Source: Odiellus spinosus (lineage: Eukaryota; Arthropoda; Arachnida; Opiliones; Phalangiidae). Taken from it: 64,000 nucleotides of DNA. The stretch covers positions 12,120,601 through 12,184,600 of the forward strand of contig OY987237.1 of assembly GCA_963920705.1 (NCBI GenBank), read 5' to 3'. Below the pieces are notes generated by a model. That model had not been told where the DNA came from, searched no databases, and worked only from the letters and a program-made list of their open reading frames with translations. Positions 24,745 to 37,700 of this stretch are shown here, one piece after another (positions within the stretch are counted from its first letter, which is position 1; the number at the start of each line of letters is the position of its first letter). The translations under genes and the position numbers were made by a program.

Positions 24745-26870
24745 CCGACCGATCGTTAGATACACCCCCTGTAAAAACGACCGATCGATAGATACACCCC
24801 CTGTAAAAACGACCGATCGATAGATACACCCCCTGTAAAAACGACCGATCGATAGATACACCCCCTGTAAAAACGACCGATCGATAGATACACCCCCTGT
24901 AAAAACGACTGATCGATAGATACACCCCCTGTAAAAACGACCGATCGATAAATACACCCCCTGTAAAAACGACCGATCGATAAATACACCCCCTGTAAAA
25001 ACGACCGATCGATAAATACACCCCCTGCAAAAACGACCGATCGATAAATACACCCCCTGCAAAAACGACCGATCGATAAATACACCCCCTGCAAAAACGA
25101 CCGATCGATAAATACACCCCCTGCAAAAACGACCGATCGATAAATACACCCCCTGCAAAAACGACCGATCGATAAATACACCCCCTGTAAAAACGACCGA
25201 TCGATAGATACACCTCCTGTAAAAACGACCGATCGATAAATACACCCCCTGTAAAAACGACCGATCGATAAATACACCCCTGTAAAAACGACCGATCGAT
25301 AAATATACCCCCTGTAAAAACGACCGATCGATAAATACACCCCCTGTAAAAACGACCGATCGATAAATACACCCCCTGTAAAAACGACCGAATTATAAAT
25401 ACACCCCCTGTAAAAACGACCGATCGATAAATACACCCCCTGTAAAAACGACCGATCGATAAATACACCCCCTGTAAAAACGACCGATCGATAAATACAC
25501 CCCCTGTAAAAACGACCGATCGATAAATACACCCCCTGCAAAAACGACCGATCGATAGATACACCCCCAGCAAAAACGACCGATCGATAGATGCACCCCC
25601 TGAAAAAACGACCGATCGATAAATACACCCCCTGTAAAAACGACCGATCGATGAATACACCCCCTGTAAAAACGACCGATCGATAAATACACCCCCTGTA
25701 AAAACGACCGATCGATAAATACACCCCCTGTAAAAACGACCGATCAATAAATACACCCCCTGTAAAAACGACCGATCGATAAATACACCCCCTGTAAAAA
25801 CGACCGATCGATAAATACACCCCCTGTAAAAACGACCGATCGATAAATACACCCCCTGTAAAAACGACCGATCGATAAATACACCCCTGTAAAAACGACC
25901 GATCGATAAATACACCCCCTGTAAAAACGACCGATCGATAAATACACCCCCTGTAAAAACGACCGATCGATAAATACACCCCCTGTAAAAACGACCGATC
26001 GATAGATACACCCCCTGTAAAAACGACCGATCGATAGATACACCCCTGTAAAAACGACCGATCGATAGATACACCCCCTGTAAAAACGACCGATAGATAG
26101 ATACACCCCCTGTAAAAACGACCGATCGATAGATACACCCCCTGTAAAAACGACCGATCGATAGATACACCCCCTGTAAAACCGACCGATCGTTAGATAC
26201 ACCCCTGTAAAAACGACCGATCGATAGATACACCCCCTGTAAAAACGACCGATCGATAGATACACCCCCTGTAAAAACGACCGATCGATAGATACACCCC
26301 CTGTAAAAACGACTGATCGATAGATACACCCCCTGTAAAAACGACCGATCGATAAATACACCCCCTGTAAAAACGACCGATCGATAAATACACCCCCTGT
26401 AAAAACGACCGATCGATAAATACACCCCCTGTAAAAACGACCGATCGATAAATACACCCCCTGCAAAAACGACCGATCGATAAATACACCCCCTGCAAAA
26501 ACGACCGATCGATGAATACACCCCCTGCAAAAACGACCGATCGATAAATACACCCCCTGCAAAAACGACCGATCGATAAATACACCCCCTGCAAAAACGA
26601 CCGATCGATAAATACACCCCCTGTAAAAACGACCGATCGATAGATACACCTCCTGTAAAAACGACCGATCGATAAATACACCCCCTGTAAAAACGACCGA
26701 TCGATAAATACACCCCTGTAAAAACGACCGATCGATAAATATACCCCCTGTAAAAACGACCGATCGATAAATACACCCCCTGTAAAAACGACCGATCGAT
26801 AAATACACCCCCTGTAAAAACGACCGAATTATAAATACACCCCCTGTAAAAACGACCGATCGATAAATAC
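24745..26870 (-). repeat. About 1.44-kb duplicated satellite module
   Basis: The rare variants CACCTCCTG (25211 and 26647) and GACCGAATTATAAA (25386 and 26822) are both separated by 1,436 bp, and a cluster of CTGCAAAAACG units lies in front of each. A third GACCGAATTAT unit at 23374 shows that the module is older. This is a different higher-order period from the 5,817-bp one to the left. Confidence 0.85.
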
Positions 26871-27830
26871 ATCCCCTGTAAAAACGACCGATCGATAAAT
26901 ACACCCCCTGTAAAAACGACCGATCGATAAATACACCCCCTGTAAAAACGACCGATCGATAAATACACCCCCTGCAAAAACGACCGATCGATAGATACAC
27001 CCCCAGCAAAAACGACCGATCGATAGATACACCCCCTGTAAAAACGACCGATCGATAAATACACCCCCTGTAAAAACGACCGATCGATGAATACACCCCC
27101 TGTAAAAACGACCGATCGATAAATACACCCCCTGTAAAAACGACCGATCGATAAATACACCCCCTGTAAAAACGACCGATCGATAAATACACCCCCTGTA
27201 AAAACGACCGATCGATAAATACACCCCCTGTAAAACCGACCGATCGATAAATACACCGCCTGTAAAAACGACCGATCGATAAATACACCCCCTGTAAAAA
27301 CGACCGATCGATAAATACACCCCTGTAAAAACGACCGATCGATAAATACACCCCCTGTAAAAACGACCGATCGATAAATACACCCCCTGTAAAAACGACC
27401 GATCGATAAATACACCCCCTGTAAAACCGACCGATCGATAAATACACCCCCTGTAAAACCGACCGATCGATAAATACACCCCTGTAAAAACGACCGATCG
27501 ATAAATACACCCCCTGTAAAAACGACCGATCGATATATACACCCCCTGTAAAAACGACCGATCGATAAATACACCCCCTGTAAAAACGACCGATCGATAG
27601 ATACACCCCCTGTAAAAACGACCGATCGATAAATACACCCCCTGTAAAAACGACCGATCGATAAATACACCCCCTGTAAAAACGACCGATCGATAGATAC
27701 ACCCCCTGTAAAAACGACCGATCAATAAATACACCCCCTGTAAAAACGACCGATCGATAAATACACCCCCTGTAAAAAAAAAAATAATAAATACACCCCC
27801 GATACGTTGAGATTGCGACGGATTGAGACG

Positions 27831-28430
27831 GATTGAGATTGATTGAGATTGATTGAGATTGATTGAGATTGATTGAGATTGATTGAGATTGATTGAGATT
27901 GATTGAGATTGATTGAGATTGATTGAGATTGATTGAGATTGATTGAGATTGATTGAGATTGATTGAGATTGATTGAGATTGATTGAGATTGATTGAGATT
28001 GATTGAGATTGATTGAGATTGATTGAGATTGATTGAGATTGATTGAGATTGATTGAGATTGATTGAGATTGATTGAGATTGATTGAGATTGATTGAGATT
28101 GATTGAGATTGATTGAGATTGATTGAGATTGATTGAGATTGATTGAGATTGATTGAGATTGATTGAGATTGATTGAGATTGATTGAGATTGATTGAGATT
28201 GATTGAGATTGATTGAGATTGATTGAGATTGATTGAGATTGATTGAGATTGATTGAGATTGATTGAGATTGATTGAGATTGATTGAGATTGATTGAGATT
28301 GATTGAGATTGATTGAGATTGATTGAGATTGATTGAGATTGATTGAGATTGATTGAGATTGATTGAGATTGATTGAGATTGATTGAGATTTATTGAGATT
28401 GATTGAGATTGATTGAGATTGATTGAGATT
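27831..28430. repeat. 10-bp satellite GATTGAGATT, about 60 copies
   Basis: Nearly perfect decamers run without interruption, with one visible variant (TATTGAGATT at 28391). They are preceded by diverged units (GACGGATTGAGACG) at about 27807-27830. The array abuts the right end of the 32-bp block and shows no relation to the 32-bp unit. Confidence 0.98.
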
Positions 28431-28590
28431 TTGATTATTTATTTTACAGGGGGTGTATTTATTTATTTTTTTTTACAAGGGGTACCCCTTGTAAAATTTT
28501 TGATTATTTATTTTAGAGGGGGTGAATTTATTTTTTTTTACAAGGGGTCTTCTTTTCCAAGTGGGAAAAAAAAGGGGGGATATACCCCTT
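28428..28590 (+). repeat. Remnant satellite units beyond the 10-bp array
   Basis: Fragments ATTTATTTTACAGGGGGTGT, TTTTACAAGGGGT and ATTTTAGAGGGGGTGAATTT resemble hybrids of the 22/23-bp and 32-bp units, in the orientation of the left arm. A short palindrome ACAAGGGGTACCCCTTGT lies within. They suggest that the satellite family once extended to both sides of the 10-bp array. Confidence 0.75.
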
Positions 28591-28617
28591 GGAAAAAAAA
28601 AAAAAAATTTCAAAACT

Positions 28618-28623
28618 TTTATT
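28618..28623 (-). promoter_or_regulatory. Candidate poly(A) signal of unc79
   Basis: TTTATT on plus, that is AATAAA on minus, lies about 142 nt beyond the unc79 stop codon (28765-28767) and before the satellite remnants. Its position fits a short 3' UTR. Confidence 0.55.
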
Positions 28624-28764
28624 GAAATTAAACCGTGTCTATAACATTTTTTGTAACAATATAGACTATTCCCGTACCACTAGCGTATTTGTTGTTAAAT
28701 AACTTTTCTAGCTTTCTTTGTATAATTGGCACGCGTTACGTATTAATTAGAATACTAAAAAAAT

Positions 28765-31700
28765 TCACATTGAATAAAACTGGGTAGCGGCGGAAGACTG
28801 CATTTCAATCTGACCCAGTTTAAACTGCAACCTTTGAAGCCATTTCAAAAATGTAGTTGTTATAGCCGTCGCTTCTTCCCGAGTTTGAATTGGTGGCTGC
28901 CAATTCAAACATATTTGCAGACGAACTTGAAGATGACCAGGGAGCTAATAAAAGAATAAGTTTAAGCATTAATTTACTCAATAAAAATAATGACAAGGCC
29001 AAATAGGGTCACTTTGGGCGTCTACATTAAAGCGAGGCTGTCACGATTTTTGGGATACATCATTAAAAACTATACAATATTTATATTACGGGTATAGTAA
29101 AATGAATTCATAATAGCTATCTTCGCGATTTTTGAAACAAATACTCCCTGAAATAGGTAGACTCATTTAAAATACAGCGTAATTATGATATACCTGTCCA
29201 TGATAGCTATAGAGCACAGGAGTCCACATTGGCAGTAACTATATAAAAAAAAAAAAAAAAAAAAAAAAAAGGGGGGTTCAGAATGTACATGTACAAACAT
29301 TCCAGTTTTTAGAAGAGAATATAAAATACTAACTCTAGCTAATACGGTAGAGTTACACTCCATTAAAGCTTCCATAAGACTTAGAAAATGCAAGCTAACC
29401 ATCTCGGCCAACTAGAATTCGCAGAAAAATCAAAATCAATTAACCTTATTTCCTTAACCACAGTCTAATTCCCTAACACCAAAGCTATTAATTTAAATTT
29501 CCATTAAATGTATACTAGTCCCTGATAAATTAATCTAGTTGAGACAAAAATTTATCGTCTGAAGTATGCTTTTGTTAAAACTCACGACTTTCGAATGACA
29601 AACAAGTTGTAGAATTGCGGGAGTAATTTTAGCCCAAAAATCAGTGAGTGTAAGACAACACTGATGATTCTGCTCACTACCAGGAGGATTGAGGACCACC
29701 ATATGCTCGCAGTACATGGTCCACAATTGGCAGAGAATAAATGCGTGGAATAAAGAAGACATGTGCAGCACTGAAGCCTAGAAAATAAATATCAATTTCT
29801 CAAATTGCATCGCATATTTAAACCATTTCTGTGACGAGCGGATACAATTACCGTTATATTTTTTGTATTCATTTTGATACGCCAAATGTAGTTCTCACCC
29901 AGCCTTAATTACTTTCAATGACTAATCGCGTAACACAGTTCAAAATCGCGGGATTTTAATCTCTAATCTAGCAATCTCTTACATAATTCCCCAGTCATTG
30001 AAGCTATAATTGAATCTTTCCAAGTAATTGGATCCGCCCTGGCACTACACCAATTCCAAATTCAATCGCTCAGCTCGATTACTTTGGATTGTTCAGCAAA
30101 TCCAGCTAAAATAACTTGAATGTGTTCCGCAATGTGAGCGTTAGCTTCCAACGGAATGGGTTGGCACACAAAATTAGCTGTATTATGAAGAAGAGCGCTA
30201 TGCTGTAAAGCCCCCAACAAAAGCCAAGAGAGTAATCTAATGTGAGAGACACATTCTATGAACTCTTTTGGTCTGCAAGATAAAATTAAAATAGTAAGTT
30301 TTTTTTTTTCTAAAAGACTATTTAAAGGGATAGCACCGCATGATTTTGAGCAAGTTATTTTTATTTTGAAATTATCTGAGCATGAAGAAAATTTATTGTG
30401 ATCTCAAAATATTCCTGGTTATTTAGCCAAAATCAAATTTTACCATGTATCACTCAACAAAAAACCAAACTTAGTTTTTAGTTAGCGTACGGACACAAGC
30501 TGGGATAATAAAAGGAGCATAGAGCTCAGGCCTCTGGCTCATGGTACAATCCCTTTAATGATTAATTTTTCACAAACCCTTGCTGAAGAGCAGTTGGGGG
30601 ATGATAGAGCCATGGTAAATATTTTCCAATGGCACGGTTATCGCGGCCATTTCCTTTCGTTATTTCCAACGCTAAGTACTGCGCCATTCCAGCTTTTAAA
30701 TGTGCTCCTAAAGTCTCTTCATTTAGGCGACTCAAAGTACCATGAAAATTACTTTTCACTTTACTCAAAGTATGAACATCAGTGAGAAACTCTAACACTT
30801 GAGTTATAAACGAAAGATATTTATGTTGAGAATTTGACATGGAGTATAAACAGGCAACAATGGTCACTTACGATCATTAAGATTTTGACGCATGCAATCG
30901 CTAGCCCCTGTAGTAAACTTTTGAAACAATACGTTAAAACAAGAACCCATTAATGACCCGAGCAAAAGGTTACTTTTTACCATAAAAATATTAAATGGCT
31001 CTTAGTGAAAACTATGCATTTTGTATTTATGTACGTATGAATATATCACTGTATCAATAAGCTTCCTTTCTATCATGTGGTTCAGGGTATATAACTTTCT
31101 AGAATATTGTTTCTATCAACAATCATGCGTGTCTCAGTAGAGGCTGCGTGGATTTTACCCATACCAAAAAAAGTTAGTCTTAAGAGGACTTGGGGAAGTC
31201 TTTCATTATGTCAAGAAGTCTTGGGGAATTCTTTAAGACCACCCCAAGACTTTTGTAGTGTTCTTGAGGACCTCTTCAAATCAGACTAACTTTTTTCAGT
31301 AAGGAAACTAAGCCTAGTGATTGACCGCAGGGAATCATTTTTGATTACAAAATCTGAATCAAATTCCAATTTTTTGCACAAATCAGACACTTCCCAAATG
31401 TTTTATCACACAAACAGGTTTAATTTTTAGTAACAGAATCTATTCAAAACCATTTGACTTTAATTTTCACTTTCCTTTTGAAATAGACACGCAACTGGCC
31501 TTGCCTTTGCGCCTTCTCAAATTTATCTTTAGAAATTGAAAAAATCCTGAGGCTGATTTTACATTATCATGACGTCTGTTTTTCAATTTACATTTCAATG
31601 TGCTCCCATAGAATATCCAAAGAAATTGGCTTTCCCAATCAGGAAAAATCTAATTCGGCAAACTTAATTTTTAACCAAAAGAATTTGAACCAATATTGAA

Positions 31701-34700
31701 ATATATCAATAAACCAAATGAAATGACTTGAATTCAACAAAAGTACACCAAAGACATTTTAATTTTAAATCATGGTCAACTTTTGTTGAATTTAGGGTAA
31801 TTGGTCAATTTCAGTTGGAATTTTTCCTAGTTGGACCTTTTTTAACCATACTTCATTTTTCCTGATTGAGAGAGTCAATTTCATTGCTTATTCTATGGGA
31901 GCATAATGAAATGTAAAGTAAAACCAACGTCTCGAGTATTTAAAGACAGCCTCTCGATTTTTTTTTTTTAATTCTTCAGATTAAATTTGCGAGCTGGTTG
32001 CCACATCCATTTGACAAGGCCTGATTCAAGTCAGGTTGAACATATACTTGTTCCATTCCCTTTAACGCAGTGATATATTTATGGTTACATGATTAAATTC
32101 AAGATTATTATACCATGTTTTGATTCTCAGGAGTGGCGTTTAGACCTTCTACAATCACTGACGGTACTAGGGTTCCACCAGCGTCTTGAAGCACAAACTG
32201 ATAATTATCAAATTTTAGGTGAATTCGGGTCAATTATGGTGGTACAAAATAACGAGTACCTGTACTAAGACGAGTACAGTTTCATCGGGAATCAAAGACT
32301 TAAACTTCAGCATTTGAAGAAGTTCATATATCGCAGTTCGGGTTAAAGTTAGTTTGTCCCGCTCTCGAGAAAATCCTCGATTGCACAAATGACATATTTC
32401 GAGTAGTTGTTGATATTGAATTGGCGAGAATTGCAAGCAATGGCTCATAATTTTAGTAAATGGATCGAGAATAGACTATAAATATACGAAAAAGTACAAA
32501 ATTTTTATGTCAGAAAGATAGTAGCCACGCAAAGTATCTCCCTAATACCTTAGTTGCAAAATGACCTGATACTCCGATAGAGTCTGACCAATTTTTCTGT
32601 AGTGCTGGCTATCTTACTGTATAATTAAAGACCTAGTTTTATCTATGGGGCAATCCAACAGGTGATTTTTTTTTTTAATATTTTACTGGCTTTGGGAAGT
32701 AAGTTTAAGATCACTCCACTCACGTTATTTTATAAATAGGCATTGATTTGGTTTTATTGATACAATTGCCTAGATCATGGGTACGCGCAAGATTTTGAAG
32801 ATAAATTTCACTGCTGTTTTCAGTTTTTCCAGACCATTTTTGTTCAACTTTCTTTTTGTATATTTTTTGATTTTTTCATGTTTGTAGGAACCCTGTTAGA
32901 TTTTGGTTGATATCTTCACCTAATATACATTTATACTTAAAAAAAAATGGTAAATTAAATTTAACCATACTTTGCAAGAAGAAATGATGGTCATTTTAAG
33001 CACGCAGATCATAATTTTAAGAAGAGCATTCAGATCACACTGTCCTGGAACTAGAACGAGAAGTAACTTGCGTAAGAAAATCTCTAGTTGAGCCACAAAA
33101 GGGTTCCAAGGAGGATTATTGGTCTCTAATGGCAAACATTCCAAATAGGTAGCGACATTCTCAGTAACGAGAAATATTGTATCGATGGTCAAGTGTTTTC
33201 TTTCATTCAAATTCTAAAATATTAATTTTAAGTTTAAAGATGATGTATTTTTATAGCTCAATTACCTACCTCAAATAAAAGCATTAGAGGCGAAATTTGA
33301 TTCAATTCAGGAAAATCTACTAGAGCCACAGAAATGGTCTTGAAAAAATCACTGTCAACAGAGTGAGAATGAAATAACTGAACAAATATTCCGTTTGGCG
33401 TGAGTTGGTGTAAAACGCAACGCAAAAATTGACGGGCTACACTTCCAGCTCCTCCAGGAAGATATATATTGCTAGAAATAAATTTATGAGAATTTTTCTT
33501 AAAATCTTTTTAATGAAATGAATAATTTTTGTAATAAAATGAATAATTTTTGTAATAAAATGAATATTTCTTTTCAATAAAATGAATATTTCTTTTCAAT
33601 AAAATGAATATTTCTTTTCAATAAAATGAATATTTCTTTTCAATAAAATGAATATTTCTTTTCAATAAAATGAATATTTCTTTTCAATAAAATGAATATT
33701 TCTTTTCAATAAAATGAATATTTCTTTTCAATAAAATGAATATTTCTTTTCAATAAAATGAATATTTCTTTTCAATAAAATGAATATTTCTTTTCAATAA
33801 AATGAATATTTCTTTTCAATAAAATGAATATTTCTTTTCAATAAAATGAATATTTCTTTTCAATAAAATGAATATTTCTTTTCAATAAAATGAATATTTC
33901 TTTTCAATAAAATGAATATTTCTTTTCAATAAAATGAATATTTCTTTTCAATAAAATGAATATTTCTTTTCAATAAAATGAATATTTCTTTTCAATAAAA
34001 TGAATATTTCTTTTCAATAAAATGAATATTTCTTTTCAATAAAATGAATATTTCTTTTCAATAAAATGAATATTTCTTTTCAATAAAATGAATATTTCTT
34101 TTCAATAAAATGAATATTTCTTTTCAATAAAATGAATATTTCTTTTCAATAAAATGAATATTTCTTTTCAATAAAATGAATATTTCTTTTCAATAAAATG
34201 AATATTTCTTTTCAATAAAATGAATATTTCTTTTCAATAAAATGAATATTTCTTTTCAATAAAATGAATATTTCTTTTCAATAAAATGAATATTTCTTTT
34301 CAATAAAATGAATATTTCTTTTCAATAAAATGAATATTTCTTTTCAATAAAATGAATATTTCTTTTCAATAAAATGAATATTTCTTTTCAATAAAATGAA
34401 TATTTCTTTTCAATAAAATGAATATTTCTTTTCAATAAAATGAATATTTCATTTCAATAAAATGAATATTTCATTTCAATAAAATGAATATTTATTTTCA
34501 ATAAAATGAATATTTATTTTCAATAAAATGAATATTTATTTTCAATAAAATGAATATTTATTTTCAATAAAATGAATATTTATTTTCAATAAAATGAATA
34601 TTTATTTTCAATAAAATGAATATTTATTTTCAATAAAATGAATATTTATTTTCAATAAAATGAATATTTATTTTCAATAAAATGAATATTTATTTTCAAT

Positions 34701-37700
34701 AAAATGAATATTTATTTTCAATAAAATGAATATTTATTTTCAATAAAATGAATATTTATTTTCAATAAAATGAATATTTATTTTCAATAAAATGAATATT
34801 TATTTTCAATAAAATGAATATTTATTTTCAATAAAATGAATATTTATTTTCAATAAAATGAATATTTATTTTCAATAAAATGAATATTTATTTTCAATAA
34901 AATGAATATTTATTTTCAATAAAATGAATATTTATTTTCAATAAAATGAATATTTATTTTCAATAAAATGAATATTTATTTTCAATAAAATGAATATTTA
35001 TTTTCAATAAAATGAATATTTATTTTCAATAAAATGAATATTTATTTTCAATAAAATGAATATTTTTTTAATAAAATGAATACTTTCTAAAATTATAGTT
35101 TATTTTGAAAATGTGAAGCTATGCAAATTTTCCTACCTGTCGCACTGCCATGGATAAGAAGTAGCTGAGGCAATTCTAGCCACTGCTCTGAGCATTTCCG
35201 GCAATAAAGGAGCTGCCAGAGTCGGTTCTCTATGAACAAAAGTCGCTAAAACCACAATACACAGTCCCAGCTCTTCATCACTATATTCCTCCATTATAGC
35301 TCCACAATCATTGCAGTGTTCCAAAACATGGTCCTCTAAGCAACGAGCGCTGGAAGACTGACTAGTACTTGAACGTTTAGACATTCCCATCACGCTACCG
35401 CTGCTAGAGAGTCCTTCAGTTTTTCTGCCTCTCCTGATTTAATAAAAAAAAAAAAAAAACTTATTTGTAATCAATTATAGAATAGAAGACTCCTTTTACC
35501 GAGCAGTAGAGGTTCTTATATCAAGAGTTTTCTGAATTTCAGCTCCCCCTATTCCAGATTTTCGTTGTCTTCGTTGTCGATAATGTAATCTGCCTTTCAA
35601 ATCATCCAATGGACCAGAATCTGACGCAATTTGCCCATTTTCATCTTCATCCTTATCGTCAATGCCGTCATTCTTGTCGCTAATTGGATCAGTGTTTAAT
35701 TCTTCGCTTAGCTTGGGTTCCAAAGGCAGGTGCGCATTTTGAATAACACATTCTTCGCCATACATAATTTCAATATCTCTCCTATCGGTTTTTTCTTTTG
35801 TTTCACTTTCTTTTTCAGCCTCATCCGTTGGAGAGGATTTAACTTTTTCAATCTTTTTGTTATCTTTCGAACCATCGCTAGATGTAGTTGATCCTGAAAA
35901 TGGATCTCCTATATCAGAATCCGTAATACTGGTAAGTGGAAGTCTAGATTGCAATGGTGGGACTTCCACAGCAACGACAAATTTCCCAGGTTTAGATGAA
36001 TACTGAAAGTTACTGGAAGTAATTGGAAAATCGGAAATATTGAAGCTTTTGGTGGTTGATTGAGACGCGACAGAGCTTTGAGCGGAAAGTGGTTGTTTTT
36101 CAGTAGATTCCTTTTCAGTTGATGAATCATCTTTAGCTTTATCACTCTGCAGAGAATCAATCTTCTCCAATACCTTAACACTTTCGGAAAATACGCTGAT
36201 TTCTTCTTGTCTGGCTACTTTGTGAAGTGACCTAGCTGGTGAACTTTTTTTCTGCGACAATGAATCCGATTCCTTCCTTATAGGCAATGGTCCAACTGGT
36301 AACAAACGCTCCAGAGCTGGTATTTCAATTTGACTAGAAGAAACAGCGTAACTTTTCATAGTTTGAACAGCTTTACTGACTTCAGTGTACTCTTTCCTGG
36401 AAGATTCAGATTCTTTCAATAACTCACTACTGACAGTTTGGGACAAATTGGAAGGATTTTCCATGCTGCGCTGCTTGTCACTGGAGATTGATTGGTGTTT
36501 AACTTTTGCTAGTATTTTCTTGGAGTCTTTTCTTTGAGGTCCAATGGGTAACAGCCTTTCTGGTATGGGTCTAGTTAAACCTTCCAATGACGAACCATGA
36601 CTTGCTATTTGAGTACCAGTACTTGACTTTCCAGATACTACGGATATGTTACTGGCAACTGAAAAGACTTCTCTCCTAGAAGCAACTGGTGATTCAGTTC
36701 TAGTTGAAGTTTTGGTTTCGTAACTTTGGGTTCTTCCAACCTTGGACTTAATTGACCCCACGTCCAATGCTCCCATTCTTTGTAGTTTTGGAGATCGTGG
36801 AGTTATTGGACTTCTAGATCCATCTTTTCTATCCAGACTCTCGAGCTTAGCTCCGGAAGTAGTTTGACTACTTTGCAAAGCCCGTGAAGATCCAACAGGG
36901 GAAGTTGTATTTAGTTTGGATGGTGGAAAGATAAACTTAGTTGGTTCTGCAGTTTTCTGTTTAAGACTTTCATTTACTACGTCAGATTTTTTAGCCGCAT
37001 AGAGAGCCACAGGTTGGCTACTTTGGCAGAACAGATTAGCGGGAGAGTTGTTGTTTCCCAACTTAGAATTTGGTTCGCAAAATTGTTGGTCTCCCGGAGA
37101 AAAAGGTGAGCCACCGCAACTGGATGTGCTGGAATTTTGCTGATAATCTTTATTAGTGGGTTGTAGCCTGGATTTCAAAACCCCATTTCCACTCTCCGTG
37201 GTGATCGTTAATCTGTCTCCTTCCATTTCGACCAAAGTTGAATCGGTTTTCTCTTCTTTTCTGGACAAAGTGACTGACAACAGGTTAACGTAATTTTTGT
37301 AATGTTTCGACAGATCGTCTTCTTCATCAGTTTCGCTAGCAATCGCAAAAACTGGTTCACAAGTAGAATGCAAAGATTTGGAGTCAAAATCATCTATATC
37401 TATTATTTCGTCACTTTTTTCTTCCTCCCCGCTGTAAGAAGCACGGAAAGATATCAGCTGGTCTTTCATAAAACCTTCAACTCTGTTTTCTTTTTCTACC
37501 ACAACAGTAGCCATGCCAGATACATTTTCAGAATGATCTATAATGGTGACAAGCCCATCCTCAACCTGTGCACTTCCTTTGACCAAACGTATACAAGCCT
37601 GTTCCGGCGCTATAGACAAAAGAGTCTCCAGTTCGCCAACAGACTCCGATTTATCAGCATCTGTACTTTCAGACTTAGGACTTTCGGGGATCGCTTCCAG

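Larger units (their letters stand above)
10259..27780 (-). repeat. 32-bp satellite, right arm (about 545 copies, inverted)
   Basis: This is the same 32-bp unit as the left arm but reverse-complemented, seen on plus as ACCCCCTGTAAAAACGACCG followed by ATCGATAAATAC. Units of 31 bp and one 35-bp unit (near 10471) are scattered through it. Private variants (CCCCCAGCAAAAACG, CTGCAAAAAAGACC, AAAATGACCG, GATAGATAGATAC, AAAACCGACC, GACCGAATTATAAA) act as markers and show nested duplication at offsets of 448 bp and 5,817 bp. The array degenerates at 27770-27800 into an A-rich stretch. Confidence 0.98.

Noticed and set aside
5985-27734. Very long open reading frames (up to about 1,800 codons) on both arms of the 32-bp array
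   Set aside because: All encode the same 32-residue period in all three frames of one strand, with starts and ends set by monomer variants. This is what a stop-free 32-bp satellite gives, and there is no sign of coding selection.
6007-27780. CRISPR-like array (regular 32-bp repeats)
   Set aside because: Repeats are contiguous with no variable spacers, no cas genes are present, and the setting is a eukaryotic genome.
27831-28430. Telomeric repeat
   Set aside because: The unit GATTGAGATT does not match TTAGG or other known arthropod telomere repeats, and unique gene sequence lies on its right.
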